A stretch of 49,914 bases of DNA, taken from NCBI GenBank assembly GCA_045640985.1, contig JAZUFZ010000031.1, positions 1 to 49,914 on the forward strand, given 5' to 3'. Below, piece after piece: positions 7,657-14,675 of the stretch. Source of the stretch: Colimorpha sp045640985 (lineage in GTDB: Bacteria > Bacteroidota > Bacteroidia > Bacteroidales > P3). Numbering within the stretch: position 1 is the stretch's first letter; each line of letters opens with the position of its first letter. The translations under genes and the position numbers were made by a program. The notes beneath the pieces were generated by a model, which was not told the DNA's origin, made no database searches, and saw only the letters and a program-made list of their open reading frames with translations.

Positions 7657-8792
7657 TTAGTTTGTTTATGCAGCAGGAGCAGTCCAACCAGCCCCATCGC
7701 CTGAAAGGCAAAAAGAATGAGAAGGTGCATCCAGCAGTCTGCCAGCCCACATCCGAACATCGATACTTTTGAGCCTGCCAGGTAGTAGTGCCTCAGCGGA
7801 AATATCATGCTGAATCCTTGGAGAAATGACGGCATACTGGACACGGGATAGGAAAATCCCGACATAGTGAATGCCAGTGTTCCGTAGATAGCACATACGC
7901 AGGTGGAGAGATGTGGTTCTGGTATCAGTCCGGCGAGGAATGTCGCGGTGGATTGCATGGCAAGTACCAGCAGTAGGGTATCAAGCACGATTATCCAGAA
8001 GTTTCCCAGCATCGTATAGCCGCACCAGCCGTACATGATGATGTTTCCCAGTACACCTAACAGCGTAAACCATAAGGTATAGGGTAGCATTTTCCCTATC
8101 CAGGAACCGGGTAGTCCATGGCTGAGCCATTCTCCGAGGGTTCCTTTCTTGCGTTCGGTTCCTATCATATAGGAGGTGAGCAGTACTACCATCAGTCCCA
8201 GCATTCCCGGAAGCATGGTGGTGAGCACGTATGGCTGGTAGTTTGCGGTGGGGTTGCTTATGAGGTGTGTGTCGAGTTCTATGGGTTGTATGAGTCCCAT
8301 TATCTGCTGTTCATCGTATCCTTTTTTGCGCAGGATTTCCCTTTGCACAGCTCCGGATGCCAGTTTGCTTATCGTGGCGAGACTTCTGTAGCTCAGCGAC
8401 CCGCTCAGCAGGTAGGCATTGTTGGAATAGAGGGCGATATGGGGTCTTGAAAACGACAATACCCCGCTGTAGGTGTCTTTGGGTATTTCCAGGAAGGCGA
8501 ATATTTCTCCCCTCTGCATAGATTCCCGTGCCTCTTTATGGGTGTCGTAGATAGCCACCACTTCCACTCCCTGGGTGGCGTTGATTTCATGGCTCAGGCG
8601 GCGCGACAGGTAACTTCCGTCATGATCTACTATGGCAATAGGAAGCCTTGTGGGCTGTCCATCTTTCATAAGGGTGATGAAAAATACATAGCAGAAAGCG
8701 AGTCCGATTGTCGTATATATCAGATATCGGGCTTGCCCGCCTCTGAAGATGCGGTCGAGTTCGCGTTTGAAGGTATGGAGGACGGACTTCAT
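7599..8792 (-). CDS. ABC-2 type transporter permease (first of two)
   Basis: A 397-residue inner-membrane permease. One N-terminal helix (YLIYTTIGLAFCYVFFITLM) is followed by an extracytoplasmic domain (RLPIAIVDHDGSYLSRRLSH, then EVVAIYDTHKEARESMQRGE) and five or six C-terminal helices. These include LPGMLGLMVVLLTSYMIGTE, which leads into a cytoplasmic RKKGTLGEWL loop typical of ABC-2 permeases. The gene start overlaps the HlyD gene by 4 bases. Its last codons lie inside the 20-bp inverted repeat, so inversion of that segment would replace the tail TDGQLKETIKEI with a different 19-residue tail. Confidence 0.88.
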   Translation of the reverse strand: MKSVLHTFKRELDRIFRGGQARYLIYTTIGLAFCYVFFITLMKDGQPTRLPIAIVDHDGSYLSRRLSHEINATQGVEVVAIYDTHKEARESMQRGEIFAFLEIPKDTYSGVLSFSRPHIALYSNNAYLLSGSLSYRSLATISKLASGAVQREILRKKGYDEQQIMGLIQPIELDTHLISNPTANYQPYVLTTMLPGMLGLMVVLLTSYMIGTERKKGTLGEWLSHGLPGSWIGKMLPYTLWFTLLGVLGNIIMYGWCGYTMLGNFWIIVLDTLLLVLAMQSTATFLAGLIPEPHLSTCVCAIYGTLAFTMSGFSYPVSSMPSFLQGFSMIFPLRHYYLAGSKVSMFGCGLADCWMHLLILFAFQAMGLVGLLLLHKQTKGGFYKFTDGQLKETIKEI

Positions 8793-9775
8793 TCTTTTAC
8801 GATGATGGCGGTCATGCCGGGTCTCAGATTGGCTATTTCTTCTTGCGGTACCAGTTTCACGTCAAAACTTTTCACGTCGTACTGTCCGTTGATTTTTGTG
8901 GCGCGCCAGGTGGCGTAAGAGGCCATGGCTTTGATATAGGTTACTTTGGCTTTATAGGTGCTGTCTCCAAGGGCGGGAATGGCTATCTGGACCTCTTTGC
9001 CTACAGTCAGGTCGCCTAACAGGTCTTCTCTTACGCTTACGCTCACCCATACATCTTTCATGTCCAGTATCGACATCACCGGCGACCCGGTTCCTATAAG
9101 GTCGCTGTGCTTTGCGTATATCTCAGCCACTTCTCCGTCACAGGGGGCGAGCAGGTAGCGGTCCCTCTGGTAGGAGGCTACTTCCGAGATAGCTCCTTCT
9201 GCCTGGGCTACCAGAGCGCTTGCGGCCTCTTTGTCCTCTGCCTGTGCACCTTCGCTTGCCATTTCATACTGGAGTTTTGCTGCTTTTGCGGTAGCTACGG
9301 CTGCTTTGTATTGGGCTTCGGCTTCGTCATGTTTCTGGGCAGACACTACCTTTTTTTCGTACAGCTGTTGCACGCGCTCGTAGGATTTCTTGGCGATATC
9401 GACTCCTACTTCAGCTTTCTGCCACATCTCGTATGCGGAGGATATCTGCTGCTGGCGTGCGCCGTTCTGGGCTTTGCTGCTTTGGGCGTTTGCTGCGGCC
9501 CGGGCGGCCCTGGCCTGCTGCATCTTGGCATCTACTTCGGGACTGCTGATATAGGCAAGGGTGTCGCCTTCTTTTACGGTTTGGCCTTCTTCTACATACA
9601 GCATGGCGAGACGGCCGGGCACTTTGTTTGATACGCGGTATTCGTTGGCGCATATCTCTCCCGTGATCATTTCAGGTTCCGGCTTGAGGGCAAACACACC
9701 TATGATGCCTACCACAGCTACTATTCCCAGCACCACTCCGATGCCTGTCATTATACTTTTCTGTTCTTTATCCAT
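8789..9775 (-). CDS. HlyD-family periplasmic adaptor (membrane fusion protein)
   Basis: A 328-residue adaptor linking the inner-membrane permeases to TolC. It has an N-terminal anchor near residues 11-31 (GIGVVLGIVAVVGIIGVFAL) and a lipoyl half (KVPGRLAMLYVEEGQTVKEG, then DTLAYISSPEVDAKM). A long alanine-rich coiled-coil hairpin spans about residues 70-180. The second lipoyl half reads RYLLAPCDGEVAEIYAKHSD and is followed by a beta-barrel (VWVSVSVREDLLGDLTVGKE). This is the EmrA/YbhG-like organisation. It follows the TolC gene by 10 bases and overlaps the first permease gene by 4 bases. Confidence 0.92.
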   Translation of the reverse strand: MDKEQKSIMTGIGVVLGIVAVVGIIGVFALKPEPEMITGEICANEYRVSNKVPGRLAMLYVEEGQTVKEGDTLAYISSPEVDAKMQQARAARAAANAQSSKAQNGARQQQISSAYEMWQKAEVGVDIAKKSYERVQQLYEKKVVSAQKHDEAEAQYKAAVATAKAAKLQYEMASEGAQAEDKEAASALVAQAEGAISEVASYQRDRYLLAPCDGEVAEIYAKHSDLIGTGSPVMSILDMKDVWVSVSVREDLLGDLTVGKEVQIAIPALGDSTYKAKVTYIKAMASYATWRATKINGQYDVKSFDVKLVPQEEIANLRPGMTAIIVKE

Positions 9776-9785
9776 GGCGATTTTA

Positions 9786-11255
9786 TTATTTGTTTCCTAA
9801 TGCTTTGTTGAGTTTCAGTCGGTTGAGGCGCACTTCGATTTCAGCGTCCAACTTGTCGCTCTGGGCTTTCATCCAGGCGGTCTGGGCGGCCATCAGGTCT
9901 GTGGTGCTTATCAGGCCTGCTTTGAAGCTTTCATCGGCAAGCAGCAGATTTTCTTCTGCCTGCTCCATATTGCTGGTTGCCTCGTCAAGCTTTATGTTTG
10001 ATACTTCCAGCTGGGACTCCATTCTCGTGAGGTCCAGCCGCACGAGCCGTTCGGCTTCTTCTATTTCATATCCGATGGCTGCCTTTTTGTGCTTTGCGGC
10101 TTTCAGGGCGTAGATATCTCCGGCGTGGCAAAGAGGAATATTCATCGCGACGCCTGCGGTGAACATTCCGCCGAACTCCTTGCGGTATCCGTCTGTGAAG
10201 TTCGGGTTGGTAATCAGGTACGAGCCTGTTACGGCTATATTGGGCAGCAATCCGGATCGGGCCATTTTCACTCCTTCTCCGGCGATGGATTCTACCGTCC
10301 GGAGCATCCGCATATCGCTTCGTCTTCCGAACACATCCTCCAGTTCATAGCCTGTGTTCAGCAATGTTTCCGGGGCAAGCGTATCTTCTACTAATTCATA
10401 TTCCTTCTCCAGATCCAGCCCGCACATCTGGCACAAGGCAAGTTTTGCAAGGGCAACGCCTCCTTTGGCTTTGGTAAGGTTCATCTGGGCTTCGTTGAGC
10501 TTTACTCTCACGTTTGCCAGGTCTCCTTTGGTAGCAACTTCTGCTTCCATCATGATTTCCACGTTCTCATTAAGCTGTTCCAGAAGATCGTGATATTTTT
10601 GTGCGAGGGCCTCCTTATGGGTCAGTGAGAGATATTCCCAGTAGGCAACCTCTACGGCTATCATCAGGTCGTTGTGTATTTTCTCGCTTTCGATGGTCTT
10701 CAGTTCGCTGTTGAGTTCAGCCGTGTTGTAAATGGAACGCAGCTTCCCTCCCAGATATACCGGCTGCACTACCGAGACGCTTCCACCCATAATCTGTGTG
10801 AAGTCCATGTTCAGTATGTTGCTGATTTCCTGTCCTACATCCGACAGTTCTGTCCCTATCATGGAAGACCCCAGCAGGTTAGACAAAATGCCGAGCAGGG
10901 CAGGGTTGAGTATTGCGCTTCCCCCAAGCAGGTCTTCAATGGATTGCGTAAGGTCGGAACTGATGTTTCCCCCTAAGTTATTCAGTTTGTCGCGCTGGTC
11001 AGAACTGATGATGGACATATCCTTCTGGTTCCAGATATAGGCCCCGTTGGCATCGAATTTCGGAAAGAACTGCGTAAGTGCCATCTTTCTCAATGCTTCG
11101 GCTGCCTCTATCTTTTCCTGGGCGGCTTTGAGTGTGGGATTGGTTTCTGTGGCAATCTGCCGGCATTTTTCTATGGTCAGCTGTTCCTGTGCCATAGCGG
11201 TTGCGGTTCCCATAAGCATCACCGCCAGAAGCCATCCGATTTTAAGTTTCTTCAT
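9786..11255 (-). CDS. TolC-family outer membrane efflux protein
   Basis: A 489-residue outer-membrane channel. A signal peptide (MKKLKIGWLLAVMLMGTATA, cleaved after AMA) precedes two OEP repeats. The first has LTIEKCRQIATETNPTLKAA followed by helices and GGSVSVVQPVYLGGKLRSIY; the second has DVFGRRSDMRMLRTVESIAG, GLLPNIAVTGSYLI and a long helical end. It forms the exit duct for the HlyD/ABC-2 system encoded downstream and is the first gene of the leftward operon. A TAATTTTG promoter box (11278-11285) lies about 22 bases upstream. Glycine/serine-rich inserts near residues 110-150 are longer than in E. coli TolC. Confidence 0.92.
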   Translation of the reverse strand: MKKLKIGWLLAVMLMGTATAMAQEQLTIEKCRQIATETNPTLKAAQEKIEAAEALRKMALTQFFPKFDANGAYIWNQKDMSIISSDQRDKLNNLGGNISSDLTQSIEDLLGGSAILNPALLGILSNLLGSSMIGTELSDVGQEISNILNMDFTQIMGGSVSVVQPVYLGGKLRSIYNTAELNSELKTIESEKIHNDLMIAVEVAYWEYLSLTHKEALAQKYHDLLEQLNENVEIMMEAEVATKGDLANVRVKLNEAQMNLTKAKGGVALAKLALCQMCGLDLEKEYELVEDTLAPETLLNTGYELEDVFGRRSDMRMLRTVESIAGEGVKMARSGLLPNIAVTGSYLITNPNFTDGYRKEFGGMFTAGVAMNIPLCHAGDIYALKAAKHKKAAIGYEIEEAERLVRLDLTRMESQLEVSNIKLDEATSNMEQAEENLLLADESFKAGLISTTDLMAAQTAWMKAQSDKLDAEIEVRLNRLKLNKALGNK

Positions 11256-11277
11256 GAATTTTCGTAATTTTAGGCCG

Positions 11278-11285
11278 CAAAATTA
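11278..11285 (-). promoter_or_regulatory. -7 box of the export-operon promoter
   Basis: TAATTTTG on the minus strand fits TAnnTTTG and lies 22 bases before the TolC-family start codon. No -33 TTTG is obvious, which could mean an activator-dependent promoter. That would fit control by the operon's own LytTR regulator (inference). Confidence 0.5.
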
Positions 11286-11490
11286 CGCTTCTTTATTCAT
11301 TATATTAATAGAATATTGCCCCAGTCGCCGGAATTTCTTTCCCAAGCGGCTGAAATGGCTCTTGAACCAGTCTGCTGCTATTTGTAAAATAACCTCTCCT
11401 GCAGGAGAATCTCCATCGTTTGTGGTGTATTGCCGATGATCGGATTCTCCTGCCGTGTGGCGTATCTAAAACCTGTTGATTCTATGATAT

Positions 11491-12288
11491 TTACTCCCGT
11501 TTAGGCGGTGTAAAGTCATTCTTTTTCGCGGGACTTCGCTTTTGAGATATGGAATTTCCGGTAGTACCAGTGGTTTCTTTGGTGGTATTTCTTTCGCTAA
11601 AATCCATGGAATCAGTCGGTTCGTTCTCAATTTCATAGGTTACGGCACCCAGATACTGGCTATTGCTGAAACGGTGACTTTCCGGAGTCTCTACAAACAC
11701 CCATACATGAATCTCTTCTCCGCGCCATTCTGCTGGTATGCAGCGGGTTCGGGTTCCCTGTTTTCGCGTGCAAGTCTCACTTCTCATGCAACTGCTTACC
11801 TGATTGCGACGCTTGCAATACATTACCACGTGTACCAGGTCGCTGGTATGTCCATGGTCCGTCACCTCCGGGCTCCAGGTAACCGTGATTTCGTTCCCCT
11901 CACAGGACATCGCGGCTTCCTGCAGCGGTTCGGCATTCCCGATCGAGACGGAAATTCTTTCCGGAAGTATGCTGCAACTCCATGCTCCTTTCGTGTCCTG
12001 TGCGCTCTCGCTCAGTCCGTTACGCAGCACATGGCTCTGGAATGCGCTCAGCGCGCTTCTTCCGTTTCCGATCATCGAACTGTATGTGCTTTTCACCACA
12101 TCCGACATCTGTTTGCAGAACAGGCTTGTAACGCTGAACCGGTTGCGGTTGCGCTGTTGAAGGGGCGATTTTGACGTGCTTGTTGCTATGCTTCTTCGCA
12201 TAATGCTCTGTCCCAGGCGATTTACGTATGTTATATCGCCAACTTTCCCACTGTAGAATCCTCCGATGCCTTTGTTGTTTCTTGCCAT
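11491..12288 (-). CDS. DUF6266 family protein
   Basis: A 265-residue protein of unknown function. The N-terminus MARNNKGIGGFYSGKVGDIT followed by YVNRLGQSIMRRS and the next 'SPLQQRNRNRFSVTSLFCKQ' block match the DUF6266 family, which occurs in many copies in Bacteroidota and is often near mobile or surface-related genes. No signal peptide, membrane helix or catalytic motif is seen. The middle carries beta-rich stretches (EITVTWSPEV, DLVHVVMYCKRR, EIHVWVFVETPE). The last ~40 residues are low-complexity (NTTKETTGTTGNSISQKRSP). It is a single-gene unit with a promoter box about 157 bases upstream. Confidence 0.8.
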   Translation of the reverse strand: MARNNKGIGGFYSGKVGDITYVNRLGQSIMRRSIATSTSKSPLQQRNRNRFSVTSLFCKQMSDVVKSTYSSMIGNGRSALSAFQSHVLRNGLSESAQDTKGAWSCSILPERISVSIGNAEPLQEAAMSCEGNEITVTWSPEVTDHGHTSDLVHVVMYCKRRNQVSSCMRSETCTRKQGTRTRCIPAEWRGEEIHVWVFVETPESHRFSNSQYLGAVTYEIENEPTDSMDFSERNTTKETTGTTGNSISQKRSPAKKNDFTPPKRE

Positions 12289-12535
12289 AGTTTTAAATGT
12301 TTTCGTTGTTTTGAGAATAGGAGCGGGCTTGTCCTGATTGAGCAGTACGCTTGTCCGGATTGTTCGGGAGGAAAATGCCAGTCAATTTCCAATCATTTTG
12401 CGGTGCGCGGCTGTCTCATGAAACAAATCGCCCGATTTCGGCTGCAAAGATACGACTTTTTTTTGATATAGCAAGGGTAAGGGTATATTTTCTTCGGAAT
12501 TTTTACGGAATTTCTCCGTGTTTTCTACGCTCTAA

Positions 12536-12579
12536 AAGCGGAGAAAAAGCGCAGAAAAAGCGGAGAAAAGGCGCAGAAA
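12536..12579. repeat. four tandem 11-bp repeats (AAGCGSAGAAA)
   Basis: The units are AAGCGGAGAAA, AAGCGCAGAAA, AAGCGGAGAAA and AGGCGCAGAAA, head to tail. They lie between the two divergent promoters and could place a regulator on one face of the helix. A simple replication-slippage origin is equally possible. Confidence 0.75.
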
Positions 12580-12810
12580 ACCCCAATTTACTCCATTTTT
12601 GCCAGGAAGGAAATCCGGCAATGGATTTTCTTCATAAAAGAGGGGGAGGTGTCCGTTTTCTGCTTCCATCCGCCTCAGAATTTCAGAAAATAGGCGGGGA
12701 ATAATCATTTCGTTAAAAGGCGGAAGTCGGTCAGCGTTTCGTGAAAAAAACGTGGAGTCAGACAATATTTTCTGCTTTTCCGCGTTAGAGAAGAACTAAT
12801 GTAGAAATCG

Positions 12811-12818
12811 TACTTTTG
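12811..12818 (+). promoter_or_regulatory. -7 box abutting the CoA-transferase start codon
   Basis: TACTTTTG fits TAnnTTTG and ends 2 bases before the ATG at 12821. If used as in other Bacteroidota promoters, transcription would begin at or just after the ATG, implying a leaderless mRNA or a different promoter. The -33 region is poor. Confidence 0.45.
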
Positions 12819-12820
12819 CA

Positions 12821-14122
12821 ATGAAGGCTATCCATTTTGTCACGGCCGACGAGGCCGTAAAGGTCGTCAAGAGTGGCGACCACATCCATTTCAGCAGCGT
12901 CTCCTGCTTTCCGCAGATATTGGCCGACGCGCTCTGCCGCCGTGGCGAGAACGGCGAGTTGCAGAACGTCCGCATACATCATCTTCACACCGAAGGCAAT
13001 GCCCCCTACACCCAGGAGCGTTTCAACGGCATTTTCTTCTCGCAGTCGTTCTTTGTGGGTGCCAATGTGCGCAAGGATGTACAGGCCGGCTGGGCCGACT
13101 ATATTCCAGTGTTTCTCAGTGAGACACAGGCCCTTTACAGAAAGAAGATACTCCCTTGCGATGTGGCTATGATTCAGGTTTCGCCCGTTGATAAACATGG
13201 CTACGTTTCGCTCGGTCCTTCGGTGGATGCCACCCTTGCCGCTATCGAATGTGCCAAGACGGTGGTGGCTGTGATGAACAGCAACGTACCGCGCTCGTGG
13301 GGGAACGCCGTCATCCCTGCCGACTGGGTGGATGTGTGGGTGGAGGACAACACGCCCCTCATTACGGTACCTCCTTCGGAGCCTACGGACGTGGAAAAGC
13401 AGATAGGGCGTCAGGTGGCCGAACTGGTCGAGGATGGGGCCTGCCTGCAGATGGGTATCGGAGCCATACCCAACGCCGTCCTTGCCCAGCTCACCGATCA
13501 CAAGAACCTCGGCATACACACCGAGATGTTCTCTGACGGTATTCTCCCGCTGGTGGAAAGTGGCGCTGTGACGGGCCAGAACAAACGTTACCGCCGCGGG
13601 CGCATCGTCTCGACTTTCTGCATGGGCTCGCAGCAGCTGTATGACTTCATCGACGACAATCCAGGCGTCTATATGATGGATGTGAAATATACCAACGACC
13701 CGCATCTCATAGCCCGTAACCCCAAGGTCTGCGCCATCAACTCGGCCTTGCAGATAGACCTGACGGGGCAGGTGTGCGCCGACTCTTTGGGTACCAAGTT
13801 CTATAGCGGTGTGGGCGGTCAGATAGACTTCATCGAGGGCGCCAGCCTCAGCGAGGGCGGCAAGGCAATTATCGCTATGCCATCCACCACGCTCAAGGGC
13901 GTCAGCAAGATAGCCCCGACCCTCAGCGAAGGCGCGGGCGTGGTGACGACGCGCAACCAGGTGCATTATCTTGTCACCGAGTACGGCGCCATAGACCTCT
14001 ATGGCAAGAGCCTTCAGGAGCGCGCCCGCCTCATCATCAGCATCGCCCACCCCAGCGCCCGCGATGAGCTGGAAAAGGCCGCTTTAGAACGCTTCGGATT
14101 GCATTTTCTGTCGGTGAGATAG
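12821..14122 (+). CDS. acetyl-CoA hydrolase/CoA-transferase (4-hydroxybutyrate CoA-transferase type)
   Basis: A 433-residue family I CoA-transferase. It moves CoA between acetyl-CoA and a short-chain acid such as butyrate or 4-hydroxybutyrate. The glycine-rich MGIGAIPNAV lies at 211-220, and the catalytic glutamate is E235 in GIHTEMFSDG, the signature of the Cat2/AbfT/butyryl-CoA:acetate branch. A second CoA-site motif, YSGVGGQIDFIEGA, follows near residue 330. The start MKAIHFVTADEAV agrees with family members. The gene is clearly GC-richer than its neighbours and favours G/C in third positions, so recent transfer is possible. It stands alone between terminators. The exact acid substrate cannot be fixed from sequence. 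Confidence 0.88.
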   Translation: MKAIHFVTADEAVKVVKSGDHIHFSSVSCFPQILADALCRRGENGELQNVRIHHLHTEGNAPYTQERFNGIFFSQSFFVGANVRKDVQAGWADYIPVFLSETQALYRKKILPCDVAMIQVSPVDKHGYVSLGPSVDATLAAIECAKTVVAVMNSNVPRSWGNAVIPADWVDVWVEDNTPLITVPPSEPTDVEKQIGRQVAELVEDGACLQMGIGAIPNAVLAQLTDHKNLGIHTEMFSDGILPLVESGAVTGQNKRYRRGRIVSTFCMGSQQLYDFIDDNPGVYMMDVKYTNDPHLIARNPKVCAINSALQIDLTGQVCADSLGTKFYSGVGGQIDFIEGASLSEGGKAIIAMPSTTLKGVSKIAPTLSEGAGVVTTRNQVHYLVTEYGAIDLYGKSLQERARLIISIAHPSARDELEKAALERFGLHFLSVR

Positions 14123-14139
14123 AATTTGCTATATGATTA

Positions 14140-14170
14140 AGTGGGCAGACGCGTCTGCCCACTATTGTTA
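14140..14170 (+). terminator. terminator after the CoA-transferase gene
   Basis: AGTGGGCAGACG/CGTCTGCCCACT is a perfect 24-base palindrome at 14140-14163, followed by ATTGTTATT. It begins 18 bases after the CoA-transferase stop codon. The T-run is weak, so termination may be partial. From here to 14349 I see nothing else. Confidence 0.65.
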
Positions 14171-14349
14171 TTCCCTGTAGGAACTTTTTGTTGAAATTTT
14201 ATTAATTATTACAGCGAAGGCGGGTATGAAAAATGATTATCCGCAAAGAGGTGTTGGTGTCTGAGTATGTCCCCGTCCCCAAGGGACTCAATATTTACTC
14301 AAGAAATCAAGACATAAGAAATTTTATGCCAACATGTATAGGGTTGTCT

Positions 14350-14381
14350 AAAAAAAAAGAGCAACTCCACGAGTTGCTCTT
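14350..14381 (-). terminator. terminator of the 44-residue basic protein gene
   Basis: AAGAGCAACTC (14357-14367) and GAGTTGCTCTT (14371-14381) form an 11-bp stem with a 3-base loop. On the minus strand a run of eight T residues follows. It is a strong rho-independent terminator 20 bases after the small gene's stop. Confidence 0.9.
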
Positions 14382-14401
14382 AATGTAGTGAAGATTGAAT
14401 C

Positions 14402-14536
14402 TTATTCAGCGTTGATAATTGCTTTGTGTACGGCGTTCCAACCAGCTGCATTGAGGTTCCAATTGTTGGTGGAGTTCTTGTTACCGTTGATTCTAACTTT
14501 TCTTCTCTTTACTTTTTTGTTAGCGTTGATGCCCAT
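14402..14536 (-). CDS. small basic protein, 44 residues, unknown function
   Basis: The frame begins ATGGGCATCAAC on the minus strand and encodes MGINANKKVKRRKVRINGNK followed by NSTNNWNLNAAGWNAVHKAI and INAE. The N-terminal half is strongly basic (NKKVKRRKVRINGNK); the second half is asparagine/alanine-rich with two tryptophans. It has its own near-consensus promoter (-33 TTTG and -7 TATCTTTG spaced by 20 bases), a leader of about 70 bases and a strong terminator, so it is a real transcription unit and probably well expressed. The sequence suggests an RNA- or ribosome-binding peptide; I do not recognise a named family. Confidence 0.8.
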   Translation of the reverse strand: MGINANKKVKRRKVRINGNKNSTNNWNLNAAGWNAVHKAIINAE

Positions 14537-14612
14537 GATATTATACTTTTATATTGTTTAACTTCTTGTATATTAGTGCTTAAATTGAATTTGTGTTTCA
14601 AAAAAGCAACTG

Positions 14613-14644
14613 CAAAGATACATCATATTTTTGATATGGACAAA
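14613..14644 (-). promoter_or_regulatory. promoter of the 44-residue basic protein gene
   Basis: On the minus strand, -33 TTTG (14641-14644) and -7 TATCTTTG (14613-14620) are separated by 20 bases, a full match to the Bacteroidota consensus. Confidence 0.8.
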
Positions 14645-14675
14645 TTTTTTTTGATTTTTTTTGATTTCATTCAAT

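Larger units (their letters stand above)
12289..12820. promoter_or_regulatory. divergent intergenic region with 11-bp tandem repeats
   Basis: No credible gene is seen in this 532-base gap. It holds a TATCTTTG box on the minus strand (12445-12452) that could drive the DUF6266 gene with a ~150-base leader. It also holds four tandem 11-base units of the form AAGCGSAGAAA at 12536-12579, an inverted TTTCTCCG just before them, and a TACTTTTG box for the CoA-transferase gene (12811-12818). The 11-base period is about one helical turn. Confidence 0.65.

Noticed and set aside
12532..12765. 77-codon minus-strand frame between the DUF6266 and CoA-transferase genes
   Set aside because: It runs through the 11-base tandem repeats and ends in low-complexity LFSAFSALF; no promoter fits it.
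12785..14050. Long open frame (421 codons) on the minus strand opposite the CoA-transferase gene
   Set aside because: It is a by-product of GC-rich third positions in the real gene; the translation has no family resemblance and the plus-strand protein has all its catalytic motifs.
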